From Sphaerosporella brunnea (lineage: Eukaryota > Ascomycota > Pezizomycetes > Pezizales > Pyronemataceae), in contig VXIS01000319.1 in assembly GCA_008704415.1 (NCBI GenBank), positions 1 through 55,246 on the forward strand: a stretch of DNA of 55,246 nt. The letters run 5' to 3'. Positions 32,751 to 43,921 of the stretch are shown piece by piece. The notes beneath the pieces are model-generated. The model worked only from the letters and a program-made list of their open reading frames with translations. It searched no databases and was not told where the DNA came from. Every line of letters starts with the position of its first letter. The first letter of the stretch is position 1. Both the position numbers and the translations under genes were made by a program.

Positions 32751-34267
32751 TATTGTAAACTAGCCTGTGATGTAAGGCTCAGTTTTTGCCGGTGCAAGTG
32801 TGTACGGGAATAGTAAACACTTACTTTGGAATCGCGATTGCGTGCACGCCTATCTGCGGACGAGAGGCGGGTTGCAATCTGCGTGGCTGGCAACGCAATG
32901 AACGATGGAGTCGAATGGCTCTTGATGTTACGGATGCAGTTTGCGGCAATGACGGCGACTGGTTTGTGAGTGCCTTCCGGCATGAGGACTTGCTGTCTGG
33001 ATCGTTGAAACGGTCGTGGGAGGCGGTGAAATCGGCTTCCTTCCTTTGGGGTTTTGCTGCGCGGTGGGTGTTTGGCTTGCTGTTGAGGGTCAAAAGTTGT
33101 TGGGGAAGAGAATCCAGAAGTTTTGAGCTAATCTCATTGAACTCTAACTGAAAAAGCTGTAAGCAACAAACGACACTGAGCTATGTTGCGGAGATTTTTA
33201 CCTCACTGATACTTCACCTCTACACAATCCGCCAGATGGGACTGACTTTATATCGTTTTTTGCTCCGTATATGGCACCATCTCCCCGACCGACGACGTCC
33301 TTTCGCGAAACACCTTTTGACCTTAGGCTTCACCGATCGACGCCGCTCACAAGCAAGGGTTGAGTTCCCTTGATCCTCTCGGCTCTTAAGTGGATCTGGT
33401 CTGACCGACTGCCTTGCCCGCCCACTGCGCCAGCCTTATTCGGGACACCTTACCGATAAAAAAAAGTCCGTGCAAACTAAGGCATCTCATTTGTCCTCAA
33501 ATAACATAACTGTAGCTAACGCAACGCCAGGCACCCGCCGTGAAGCTCGACCGATTCACTCTCAGAGGGAATAACGATCGCCCTGGAAGCAGTTCTCCAC
33601 CGCACAATATTCACTCTGTGCCTGCTGGGTTCTGGCAGCAGGTTGTAAGTGAGCACATGCAGCGACCAGTGTTGCTGCGATATTTGGCGAACCTGGTGGC
33701 TGAACTATACTGCAGAGATTCCTTCGAGGATCTCTGCCGATTCATTGATCGGCTGCTTCGGTTTGCCCAGCAGCTGCCGCCGTTAACAGGCTCAGCAACG
33801 AGCAATCCCCAAGGGTGCTTCCACGGTTTTTTCGCAAAAGTGTCGGTCTTGTCACCATAAAGGCTTGCTGTTGATGGATTGCAGACACCATTGAGTTTTC
33901 ATCGTTTTCGAAGTCGCCATCAACGACCCTCGCCGCGTCAACTGGCCCACATATGAGCAAATGCTAACGACAGAAAGCTCCGAATTCCATACGGTGGCGC
34001 AGAGAGGCTTTGGAGAAATGTGTAAGCGTTTTTTTTTGGCACAATAGGTGATCGACGCTGATGAATGTGACAGACAGAGCTAAGGCGAGTTAGTATTCTG
34101 TGTCCGTGAAGGTGACACGAAACATCGCTGCGATGAGCCAGTATGCTGTCCGTAAAGGGAGCACGAGAGAAAGACCGGAGCCCTATAATCATGGCAGTAT
34201 GGCAGTGACCGCGCAAGCCGTTTTACCGTCATTGACTAACTCCACCGTCACAGTGCACATGCCGTTT
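32751..34267. other. Intergenic with weak coding-like pieces
   Basis: Plus-strand pieces near 32930-33100 (DGDWFVSAFRHEDLLSG) and 33655-33780 (RPVLLRYLANLVAELYCRD) read like protein but lack starts and splice support. The rest shows nothing clear. Confidence 0.25.
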
Positions 34268-34822
34268 TGTACATGGTAGGCGGTTGATTGAGCGGTGAGG
34301 GACGGCTAGTTGCCCGCGTTGGAACGACGGATTCGTCCGTGACGGACGTGCTTCCTCAGTGAGGAAGCACCTCTCGAGACCTCTCAAGAATTACTGTGGA
34401 GGTTCATGGGGCCTGCGGGTGTTTTTCCGGTCTCGGTGGAGACACTTTGTGTATATAAGGAGGCATATCCTCCCATCCTCCTAGCTGGACCAGAGCGCAA
34501 TACAAACTACATCTCCCAGAAATTTATTCTCTCTTCTCTCTCCTCTCGCTTTACTACCTCCTCCGCCGGTGATTCTGTCAGCAGTGCGTTGTTTTCTTCG
34601 TCCTTCTGTCTTTGTAAATCTAAGAATAAACTCACGGGGTAATAACTTTCCTGACTGCTGTACCATAATACTACGTCAAACAATACGAAAACTGCAAAGC
34701 CGCGATCTAATGGTCTCAAGACCGCGTCTTGCCGCGTGAGCGAGGCCTGTTCAACGCCGCCAGATCACATCATAGTTCGATCCCTCATGTTGCTGCGAAG
34801 CCCCTATGTCATGTGCATGCAA
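34268..34822 (+). repeat. Solo LTR-like repeat R2, copy A
   Basis: It starts TGTACATGGTAGGCGG. It carries an inverted pair TGCTTCCTCAGTGAGGAAGCA, a TATA box TATATAAG (34452-34459), a TCTCTCTTCTCTC pyrimidine tract and AATAAACTCA as a possible polyadenylation signal. Similarity to the inverted copy at 38592-39148 runs to about 34822. Near the distal end is GTTCGATCCC, a polymerase III B-box match, after a TGGTCTCAAGACC that might be a primer-binding site. An LTR plus leader fits best. No gag or pol is attached. Confidence 0.65.
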
Positions 34823-35237
34823 CAGTGATTGCCAAACCTGAATTTGCCACGATGGCTGCATGAAGAAGTACTATCTACCTCTCCTTTGTCAGATCGCAAG
34901 CGGTGGCTTGAGTATTGGACCGGAGCGCATGCTGGATCGTCAATGATCCACCGTACTATTCGAACACCAGAGACGAGAGGGATATGGGAAGAGCTGTCTA
35001 AGATGTACACAATACCTCAACGCCTTACAATTCCACCCATTGTTGTCACACACTGATATGATCCTATACTGTGTCAGCGTGGGGTATCTGCCACAGCAGT
35101 CTGGCCTCGTAGTAGACATAGTGGCCGCTCCAATCATGTATACATTTCTGTATCACGAGCGTCTCAGTACGCACCTTCGGCTCTCCGTGTGTTCTAACAG
35201 TTCCACCTAGAGCGCCCAAACCCGACAATCACTGTGA

Positions 35238-35665
35238 TCCCTGTTCCACCAAGTTAGGGGAGTTAATGAGCTTGATAGTTAACGCTTCAGATGATGGTGC
35301 GTTGCCAGGACTAGTTCCCGGAGGCTTGGATCATCTCGAGAGGGGCGAGCCATCACAGGAGAGACGTGGCTTGTATTCTACGTCATGCACAAGTCACTCG
35401 ATTCTAACCCGACACCGCAGCACACTTTCTAAGTTAAGAAAATTTTCTGCTCGATCGCGGGTTTATGTGCTCCCAACTCGATCACGGGGAAATAATAACT
35501 TTGACTCGCGAACTTTGGGGAATGACCTGATTACTAGGAAGTTTTTACCCCCTGCCGAAATTTTGACTCTCTCGGTATGTTCACGATCATCGCTCACGAA
35601 CCATCTGCATTTGGTGTTGCATGGCTTTATCATCGCCTCGGTGTTGTGGGAGTGTGTTTTGGTGG
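35238..35665 (+). repeat. Upstream-region duplication, copy 1
   Basis: About 430 bp, from CCCTGTTCCACCAAGTTAGG onward, repeats directly at 36301-36715, immediately 5' of the gene at 36759. The first about 190 bp are about 90% identical. The remainder drifts but still aligns. After 35665 the copies diverge, so no coding sequence was duplicated. Confidence 0.8.
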
Positions 35666-35908
35666 GGCGTAATGAGGTCCCTGGAAGTTTCTATAGCTGG
35701 CGCTTTTGAGCTAAAAAGGTCGACGCGGTGGCTGGAGGATATCAAATCGTGGAAAGAAAGGCCAAAGCCACAATTTGGCTGCTCTGGCAGACCCCGTATA
35801 TGCTGAGCAGCAGTATACAATGCCGGTAGTGACTCTAAGGGAGCGCCCCAGTGATGCGAGGGATGAACACGTACTTGCATCTGAGCGTAAAATTCCTCAG
35901 GGCCGTAG

Positions 35909-36088
35909 CTACAATTCGGGTCCCCAACACTCGATAGTGCACTCGTGTTGGGTGCAACTCTCAGTTCGCAAGGCATTCGCTAAGCGATCGCAGCACCGCA
36001 CCCGAGTATCGAACCACAAGTTTCGCCAATTGGCGTCCACAAACTCATCGAGTCCAAGACCTGTGGCTCCGGCCTCTTCCTCTGACAT
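35909..36088 (-). CDS. Possible small Cys-containing protein
   Basis: ATG at 36088, 59 residues: MSEEEAGATGLGLDEFVDAN, then WRNLWFDTRVRCCDRLANAL and a Cys-containing tail. An overlapping minus-strand frame continues to 35587 with protein-like sequence (SYGPEEFYAQMQVRV). A spliced or frameshifted gene covering both is possible. No family was recognised. Confidence 0.35.
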   Translation of the reverse strand: MSEEEAGATGLGLDEFVDANWRNLWFDTRVRCCDRLANALRTESCTQHECTIECWGPEL

Positions 36089-36300
36089 GGTTGCTGAACG
36101 AATTTTTTGTCGACTGTCGTTTGTACCCAACGCTTATGACAGGCACTGGCAGGCCTGCGGCAAGCGTTGCCATGAACGGAAAACCATGTATCGACTGCTG
36201 CACATGCCTTGCTCAATTTATGTAGGATAGTTACGATATACACACATCCGTCTGTTCGAACCATTCTACCTACATGGCATGATCCCGACCATTCACGTGA

Positions 36301-36715
36301 CCCTGTTCCATCAAGTTAGGGGGAGCTTAATAGTTAACGCTTCAGAAGATGGTGCGTTGCCAGGACTAGTTCCCGCAGGCCTTGATGATCTCGAGAGGGG
36401 CGAGCCATCACAGGAGGGACCGTGGCTTGTGTTCTACATCATGCACAAGTCACTCGATTCCAACCCGACACCGCAGCACAATTTCTGCGTTCAAAGCCTT
36501 CTACGGCCGATAGCGAGGTCAGAGGCTCCTTCCCCGGTCACGGGGAGGCCGTAATTTGCACCCGCACACTTTGAGCTGTACCCTGATTTCTATGAAGTTA
36601 TAAGCCCCCAGCTGAACCTCTGCCCCTCTCCCCTCGTTCACGACCATCCCCCACAAACCACCATCAATTACCGACAACGAGACTTCATCATCACCGCGTT
36701 GGTTCCGCGGAATCT
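36301..36715 (+). repeat. Upstream-region duplication, copy 2
   Basis: Direct partner of 35238-35665, about 1.06 kb apart. It forms the proximal upstream region of the gene at 36759, ending 43 bp before its ATG. It may therefore hold that gene's promoter, with the other copy a spare or displaced version. Confidence 0.8.
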
Positions 36716-36758
36716 ATCCGCAGGCGCTGCTCTACAATCCTTCCATCCTGTCAAAACC

Positions 36759-37631
36759 ATGGACCCAGACGAGATACGCTCAAGGAGAATTTCGCTGATG
36801 GACGGCATCAGACGCAATGCCGAGCGCGAGTACCGCGACTTAGTTCTTCCGAGAATTCCCGGAACGCGTCTCACAAGCACGTCGGACTATACCTTGACTT
36901 CGTCACCGAGTGTGTCATCGGACCTGACGTTGACTCCGGAGAGGTACGCGGCGCAACGTCGCATGTCGGTCCTGTCTCTGCCGACCCCGTCGAGTGTCAT
37001 TTCGCAGACTGTCGAACGCGGCGACTGTGACGACGGCGCGTCAGAACAGCATGACTCGCTTAACCGGCAGACTTCCACTATCTGTCGTGGCTCGAACTCC
37101 ATGATGGTTCCCGGCCTCCCCGCAAATGACGTTGGATCGACTTCCCAGAGCGTTTCGGTCAACCCGCAGACGTTGATCATCAGTGGTGCCCCTTGCCCTC
37201 CAGGCGATGCCTACCGCCCTCTCAACCACTTTCCCGCGAATCCGTATACGACGGCCGACTCGGACACGATCTGGAACATCTCGGATCCTGGAGATTCCCC
37301 AGTTATGGACGGTCCATCCACCAATCGCCCAACATCTTGGTTTTCGTACGACGAGGAACTGGCGGCTCCTCGGCCGTTTGTCCCGAATACCGTCATTCTC
37401 TGGAACCGCCGCCAGCGTGTCTGGCGCTGGTGTCAGCGCAACCGCACGGCCTCAAAGATCCTCGCCTTTCTCATCTTCGGAATCATCCTTGGGCTGGTAG
37501 CCGTTTTGCTCGTTCCAGTGATCCAGGCCAAGGCGAATAATCGCGTGTGGAATGAGCAAGTGGGTGTTTCTCCTGATTAACAAGGTTGGTTATTCGCTGA
37601 CAATCAGTAGAAGCACTGGCGCAGAAACTGA
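36759..37631 (+). CDS. C-terminally anchored membrane protein, two exons
   Basis: ATG 36759. A long polar, Ser/Thr/Pro-rich N-terminal part (MDPDEIRSRRISLMDGIRRN, then PERYAAQRRMSVLSLPTPSS) is followed by WNRRQRVWRWCQRNRTASK. One TM helix (ILAFLIFGIILGLVAVLLVP) and a short basic tail close the protein. Read through, the frame stops at 37580 (274 residues). More likely a GTGGGT intron from about 37560 (GCTGAC branch, TAG at 37610) joins to a final exon encoding KHWRRN. Orientation would be N-cytoplasmic. No enzyme motif was seen, and the function is unknown. Confidence 0.65.
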
Positions 37632-38591
37632 CCGGATCCACAGTTCACAGGTCTTGAAGGAAAAACGCAATCAACCATTGCAGTCGCATCATCATTCTTT
37701 TTTTCGGCTATGATACCTAGTACCCCGTGGTTTTGTCGAAGTTCGTTCGCTGTCCCGTGGGAAAGATTTGTCTCTATCGTTTCCTCATGGTTTGATGGTT
37801 TTGTCTGTGTTCGTTGTTTTCGGTTTCATTTGTTTGTATCGCATACTTTGTCATTGTTGAATCTGTCGCATTCAGTATTGTCAATAGCCCGCCCACAAAG
37901 CATCGTGAAGCAACCACCACTATCACCCACCATCTTAACGCCGTGCACGTTCCTTCAATCTTGCCCGTTTTCCCCCGCTCTGCAATAATACTGTTCGTGT
38001 CAGTCAGTAAGTGAGATATCGACATGTTGGACGATTGGTCAAGTGTTTTTGCTATGCTTGTTTTATCATTTCTTCTCCTCATTCAGGCTTGGTCAACCTT
38101 ATGGAGGAGTTGTGAGGGTACCTCCCCCCCTTCTCCCTCGTCAGGTACCGTGCTCTAACGTTCTTTTCTCTTTAGGGCAAACCATCCAACATCTTAATCG
38201 CCTCTCGCACTTTTTTTTTTTTTGTTTCGCGTCTTTTCTGTTCTGTTTTGCATTCCGCGTTTAATATCTAGTCCTGAAAGCTACAGCTTTTCGAGATGTC
38301 GAGAAATGAAGCAGTGTCAATAAAGCGTGTGATTTCTAGAAAGACAACTATCACCTCCAACAGCTCTACAATTGTCGGTCTATTGGGCGTTTATAGAAGC
38401 TCCCAGGCAATAGCCCAGCCCGCGGCTGACTCTTGACAACACTCCTGAACTGCTTTCGCAGCTGTTCTTGTAGTCCGGCTTGAGCAAACACACTAACTGA
38501 TTTTCTGGCTTTTGATTTGCTTCTTTTTGCCATCTTCTCTGTTTACACGGGCATTTTCACCATGAGTGAGATATTTACAGGGTCAATTGTG
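37632..38591. other. Intergenic
   Basis: T-rich tracts (38210-38222) and short frames only. No supported feature. Confidence 0.3.
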
Positions 38592-39148
38592 GATGCACAC
38601 ACGGCACAGAGGCTTCGCAACAATATGAGGAATCGAACTATGATCTGATCTGGCGGCGTTGAACAAATCTTGCTCGCACGGCACGACACAGTCTTGAGAC
38701 CATTAGGCGGATGCTCTGGAGTTTTCGTATTGCTGGAAGTAGTGTTACGGCACAACAGTCAGGAGAGTTATTATCTCATGAGTTTATTCTTAGATTTATA
38801 AAGATGGAAGGACGAAGAAAACAACGTACTGCTGGCAGAATTGCCGGCGGAGGAGCTAGTAAAGCGAGGGGAGAGAGAAGAGAGAATAATTTTCTTGAAG
38901 ATGTAGTGTGTATTGCGCTCTGCTCCAGCTAGGAGGATGGGAGGATATGCCTCCTTATATACACGAAGTGTCTCCACCGAGACCGGACAAACACCCGTAG
39001 GCCCCATGAACCTCCCCAATAATTCTTGAGAGGTCTCGAGAGGTGCTTCCTCATTGAGGAAGCACGTCCGTCGCCGACGCATCCGTCGTTCCAACGCGGG
39101 CGACTACCCATCCCTCGCTACCACTCAATCCACCGCCTGCCATGAACA
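38592..39148 (-). repeat. Solo LTR-like repeat R2, copy B
   Basis: Inverted partner of 34268-34822, about 85-90% identical by eye. It keeps the TATATAAG box (38954-38961), the TGCTTCCTCATTGAGGAAGC hairpin, the pyrimidine tract and the B-box-like GTTCGATTCC. The start is TGTTCATGGCAGGCGG at 39148. With copy A it brackets about 3.8 kb, including the membrane-protein gene, but opposite orientation means two independent insertions or a rearrangement rather than one retrotransposon. Confidence 0.65.
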
Positions 39149-40232
39149 AAGGCTGCTCCACGGTTTCACCCGGCTTCACTAGTCCGCGTTCCAGGAAAAA
39201 CCCCGGACCCGATTGGGAGCCTTTCCACAATCCCCTTGGCTGCACCGCTTGTCACATCCTGAAACTCCCTTTCGACCCAAGGCGCTTCCTGGGCGTGGTG
39301 AGGTCAGCCTTGGTGGGTGAAGTGTGGTCAGTCTCTTGACCTATCCCTCTCCTTCCACCTGTCAGCTTCGAACACCCGTCTTCTTCTTCTCCTTCCGAAT
39401 CGATGCGGTGGTCGTTGTAGCGGCCGTATTCCTGACGTTGAGCTTTGAAAACCTCTTTGCACCTCCAATGTTCGTTATTATGGCTTCGCCAGCCGTCTTG
39501 ACGTCGAAAACATTTTTGAAATCGAAAGTTTTTTGACGTCGAAGGTATTTGACATCAATCATCGTCTTGACAGCGGTGGGATTGGTGGTATTCGCCATCG
39601 TGGCTACTGATCGACATCTTCTGCTCGCCTCTACCCTCCTAAAACCTCCTCAAACGTCCGCGGAAACCAGCGGGTATATCTTCCTGGGGCGACACGGGCG
39701 AGACCGGCGGATGCACGAAACTCGGGGTTCGGTGGTCAGACGGGCGGGGATCGGATCTCTCCGGCGTGCAGCCTTCTGAGTCGGGACTGTCGGCTGCGCC
39801 CAGGGAAAGCGGGTACACGCGAGACTACAATATTCCGACAAAATTAGCAAGTCAACATGCGTCGAGGGAAGCGGGCGCACACTTTGACATGTCTGACATG
39901 TCATCACCGGGGGACTTTCAACGTACCCTGCAAGAACTGCGGTACGGACTAGGACTGTTGGATAAAGTACGAGGTAGACGGTGATATTTGCTGGTGGTGT
40001 TGGCGACGGGACACCCACAATATGCTGCCTGCTCTGAAAACCAGATGGCCGCGAGCGCGGCTTCGGATTGCGTCATAGGAAGTCACTCGATGAAAATCCG
40101 GGAGCTCCTTTTCCAAAACGCACCCAAGCACACACTCACATCTTCCTTTCCACAGCCACTGCCATATCCAACATCTATCAAAAGTCTGCCATTCTCTCTC
40201 TCTCTCCGCAAACTGCTCGCTAACTCTGCTAG
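39149..40232. other. Intergenic
   Basis: A 65-codon frame at 39142-39339 starts at an ATG that belongs to the LTR end, so it is doubtful. Around 39500-39570 short TTGACGTCGAA words recur. Nothing else is supported. Confidence 0.3.
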
Positions 40233-40479
40233 ATGTCCGCCCCCTCCACCTCCGCCGAGATTCTCACCGACGACTTCCCGCTCGTCGCCGCGTCCGACGC
40301 CGACAGTGCCGCGGCATACGCCGATATTCCACAGGCTTCTGCGGTCCGCGTTGAAGGCGAGCGAGAGAAGGTCTTTCGTGTGCCTAGGACTCGTACTCGC
40401 AAGGAACCGGCTGAGCCTGTTGAGGTGGGTTGATGCAATTGTGATGTGAATTTGGGCTGATGGTGGTTAGCGTGCTTGA
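40233..40479 (+). CDS. Small Ala/Arg-rich protein
   Basis: ATG 40233. Exon 1 (40233-40424) encodes MSAPSTSAEILTDDFPLVAA through VFRVPRTRTRKEPAEPVE. A 46-nt intron (GTGGGT, GGCTGAT branch, TAG at 40470) would add only two codons and a stop. Without splicing the frame stops at 40433 after two different residues. The product is 66 residues either way. Acidic N-terminal half, basic C-terminal half, no TM segment. Function is unknown. Confidence 0.5.
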
Positions 40480-40871
40480 AGCTGGGGACAGCGCTGTAAC
40501 TGAAGGCTTGGAGGTTGATGTGGTCTGTTGAAGGAATGAATTGATTGATCATCATGACGTTGCCTTTTGCCTGCATATTGCCCCGAGAAGAAGCGGATCA
40601 CTGCAACAACACCGATACCATTAGGAAAGCACCTTATATTTTTGCCGGCGAAACGGTAACCATTGTTGGTTTTGAGGATACGTCAGACCGCAGGACTACA
40701 CGCCACAGAACAAACGAAACAACCATGCAAGGACGCTTGGTTTTCTCAGGCCCAGTTTTTGAGTGGACACCGCAACTTTGAGGTAACTTTCGATGCCCTA
40801 CTCCATTTCTACAGAAGTAGCCATGAGCTAGTGGCCAGAAATGTGGCTATTCGGGACCTTCATTGTATAAT

Positions 40872-41137
40872 CTAGTGCAAAACCCCGCTTCGCAGCAGAT
40901 CACTCCCAATCGCACCAAACACGAGCGATCCGATGGTCCATTGTGTCTTTAACGGTCTCTCAAATCCATGACACCGGGTCATCATTTCCAAAATCTGGCA
41001 GCAGATCACTATTCGAGCACATCTCCCTTCTCTGCAGTCAACCCAACGTTTGAACTCAATAACGAAACCCCGAAAATTCCAGGTTTCTGTCGGCAAATAC
41101 CCACATCTGCTCCCGCTCGAACCGCCGCCACTGAGCA
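40872..41137 (-). CDS. Possible small Cys-containing ORF
   Basis: A minus-strand ATG ORF of about 88 residues starts MLSGGGSSGSRCGYLPTETW and contains RWVDCREGRCARIVICCQIL. It reads plausibly as protein, but no paralogue or splice evidence supports it. Confidence 0.3.
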
Positions 41138-41925
41138 TCACCACGTAGCACAGTTCTCACACCTAGCGTGTGGACACCAGGGCTAGCATGGAACAAGAGT
41201 TCACATTTTCAGCACATCAAGGACTCTATTTCGATTTCGGTTTCTGTTCTCTTCGGAGTTGTCGTCTCGTTTGCCATGCCGATTGGGTGACGGTGGGAGG
41301 GTCTTTGTTGATCTGGTTCTGCACGCTACTTCGATTTTTGCTGCTGACGAGGTATGCTTGTGTTCATGGGCAACGGACCGTGCCTATGCCCTGGCGTTTG
41401 TTGGTTTGGCTGTTGCTTTGCTGCATAGTTGGACATGTTGAGCGGTAGTACGACTTCAACGCTGACCGCACGAAGGCTCTCAATTACCTTCCCGCTTTGG
41501 TAAGGCCAATAGCGACAGCAAGTACAGCAGTATATACTAACGGCTATTGAAAGACTAGAAGCATTCAATCCGGAGTCCTATTATCGTACGTAGACGCTAC
41601 GTCCACGATAGTTTTCCGGCAAGAATGGCAGATTATCCTCAATATGCGTTTCAAAGTTATCGGGCCGGACGTTTTTAACGCCCACCTGAAGTAAATGGTC
41701 TAACCAAAATACTAGCTACGCACAGCGCCGAGCTCTGCAGGCCTATGTAAATTAGGTGTTGCGTTGAATCGACCTTTTTAAGCCGTTTCTATGGTCGGTT
41801 GGGGCTTTATTTAAGCCTTCTGTAACCCGTTCCTTCAGCAAGACAGCTTATCCAACACTCACCACAGTCTCTGCAAGAAATCATTGAAATTTCCCACACT
41901 CGACATCACCACATCCAACGTCCAA
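41138..41925. other. Intergenic
   Basis: No gene. A hairpin ACGTAGACGCTACGT lies at about 41590-41604. A core promoter for the next gene probably lies near 41750-41850. Confidence 0.3.
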
Positions 41926-42168
41926 ATGCCTTTCCCAGGCTCCCTCGCTCCAAGCAACGCAACTCTCCCCAGCTTCCACGATGTCGAACTGGGGCCTACC
42001 AACGACCACGGACACACCAAGCTGCAGCCAGCACGCCGTTTGCGGAAACTCCGCGCTTGGATCATGGATGATCCCCTCAGAGTGTGGTTGCTCGCTTTGA
42101 GCCCTACCGCCCTTATTGTCGGGATGCTGGTCGGAGGCTATTTTGGGGTTCTGAAATGCAGGTGCTGA
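41926..42168 (+). CDS. Small single-TM protein with DxELG motif (1)
   Basis: 80 residues, ATG 41926. N-terminal polar part MPFPGSLAPSNATLPSFHDV, then DVELGP, a basic stretch ARRLRKLRAWIMDDP, one TM helix (VWLLALSPTALIVGMLVGGY) and a short KCRC end. The order DxELG, basic cluster, (D/N)P, TM is shared with the next gene at 42502, 333 bp downstream on the same strand, suggesting an old tandem duplication. Function is unknown. Confidence 0.65.
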   Translation: MPFPGSLAPSNATLPSFHDVELGPTNDHGHTKLQPARRLRKLRAWIMDDPLRVWLLALSPTALIVGMLVGGYFGVLKCRC

Positions 42169-42501
42169 ATGCACTGCACGGTTGTAGAAGCTAAATTGTT
42201 TGCATTATAGAGATAGCTGCTGTAATGTGAAGTTGGTATCTCTTTGCGCTCGAGGAAGTTGTTGGCGTCTCTTGTGATACAATTTCTCAATGTGGCGCGC
42301 TCGATGTGTCCAGTACATATCATTTTATGTGATCTGCGCCCTCTACCCTTCAAGCCGACCGGTGTGGCCCTTTCAACCTGCCATCCAATACTACCCCCAA
42401 CGAGCACGCACCTGCACCGACAGCTACAAACGCCGTCCTTCCAAACCCGCGAGGAGAGCAGCAACACTTCCAACGCCAATTTCTCCCCTCCATGATCCGC
42501 A

Positions 42502-42930
42502 ATGTGCGACGCTGGCTATCCTCCACCCTGCTGGTTCGAACTCGACAACCTTCCCGATCCACCAGCTTACATTGACTCCTCCCCTGCAGGTCCGCCTGCT
42601 ACACAGGTTCCTATCACCGCTTTCTATGCATCGGTTGAAAGCCTTTCATTACCGCCCCCAGCGTACCAAACCCCACTTCGCCGGCCTCGGCTCCAGGAGT
42701 CAGATCTAGAACTGGGAATACCTGACGCTGCTGCTCCCGAGACGCTACACCCGTCAACCCGCAAACAACGCTACCTTGCAAGGATCAGAGGGTTTGGTGA
42801 CAGGTTTATTGGGAATCCGTGGGGTTATAGTTTCGTGGGTGTGCTTTGGGCAATGCTTCTTCTCAGTGTGCTGCTGCCGGCGGTGGTGGGCGATTGGAAG
42901 AAGGGGAAGAGGTCGTTCGTGTTGGAGTGA
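42502..42930 (+). CDS. Small single-TM protein with DxELG motif (2)
   Basis: 142 residues, ATG 42502. Pro-rich N-terminal part (MCDAGYPPPCWFELDNLPDP) with PPPAY-like motifs of the kind bound by WW domains, then DLELGI, a basic STRKQRYLARIRGFGDRF, GNPW, one TM helix (VGVLWAMLLLSVLLPAVVG) and a basic DWKKGKRS tail. The layout parallels the gene at 41926. PPxY motifs next to a TM helix suggest a ubiquitin-ligase adaptor-like role, but that is inference only. Confidence 0.65.
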   Translation: MCDAGYPPPCWFELDNLPDPPAYIDSSPAGPPATQVPITAFYASVESLSLPPPAYQTPLRRPRLQESDLELGIPDAAAPETLHPSTRKQRYLARIRGFGDRFIGNPWGYSFVGVLWAMLLLSVLLPAVVGDWKKGKRSFVLE

Positions 42931-43921
42931 GTTCGAACGGCAAGATTTTGTTTTTCTGCTTCATTTTTTTTTTGTTTTTTTTTTGGTTTTGTTATGGCAC
43001 CACAAAGCACAGTCGTGATGATTGATTGATTCCTAACGGGTTCGTTGGCAATACTCTCAGGCTCCTGTCTTTGCAGTCCACAAGGGATTTGTACCCTTAA
43101 TTACAATGGCTGATTGATCAGTTTCTCTCGTTCTGCAACACGCTGTGTTTGTGAATGTGATTTATTCTTCAGGACCCTCGAACGTGTGGCCTCGCGAGAA
43201 GCATCTACATGTTTGAAGCAAACTTTATGGTTCCCGTTCACGGAATGTATGTACATTCCGTGAGGATTCTGAAAAACCAGCATTCCAAGAGGAAAACCCC
43301 TAGTTGGGTCCTCGTTCAAACATAGATATTACGATTACACCTCACGGAATGAACAGCTTGCAAAACGCCCCGTGTGAATAACTTCAAACTTGCCAACTAC
43401 TCTTCCATCAACTGGTCGTACAAGCGGAGCTAAATCGATGCCTCTATACTACCGTCAGTTCCAGATCAACACTGCAACAAAAAAAAATTAACTTACAATC
43501 GCCACCGCAACGCTGGTTGCTAGCCAACGATGTCCCTCGCATGACTTGTTATCGTCGTTGCTGTAAACAGCTAGTCTACACTTTTCGACTCTGGAGGTGG
43601 GTATTGCGCATATTCGCCGTGGTATTGTTTGTCGTCAAGGATATCGCACGCGTCATATCCATAAGGCAGCCAACTCCTCGCGAACGCTAGTCTCATCCCT
43701 TGAGACTTTTGTTGCAGGTACGCAGTGCCGAGCCATTCTCGCGGACACCGAAACGGTCAGATTTCCGGGTTTTCGGTCGTGGTGCGTCCCGCAATGCACC
43801 AGCTTATGCGGACGCTAGGATTGGTAAACGGGACGCATCTGTTTCGGAAGGATAACCTTTCTGTACATAGAGAACCGTCGCTTTCGTCCCTCTCTACTTC
43901 TGAAGAAACAGCCAAAAACTT
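42931..43921. other. Intergenic with inverted repeats
   Basis: A near-perfect palindrome, CACGGAATGTATGTACATTC then CGTG, lies at about 43239-43262. A further CCTCACGGAATG at about 43341 pairs with CATTCCGTGAGG at 43254. Together they may be remnants of a small MITE. Short frames only. Confidence 0.45.

Noticed and set aside
34715..34800. A tRNA gene in repeat R2
   Set aside because: A B-box-like GTTCGATCCC is present but no cloverleaf with a sensible anticodon could be folded.
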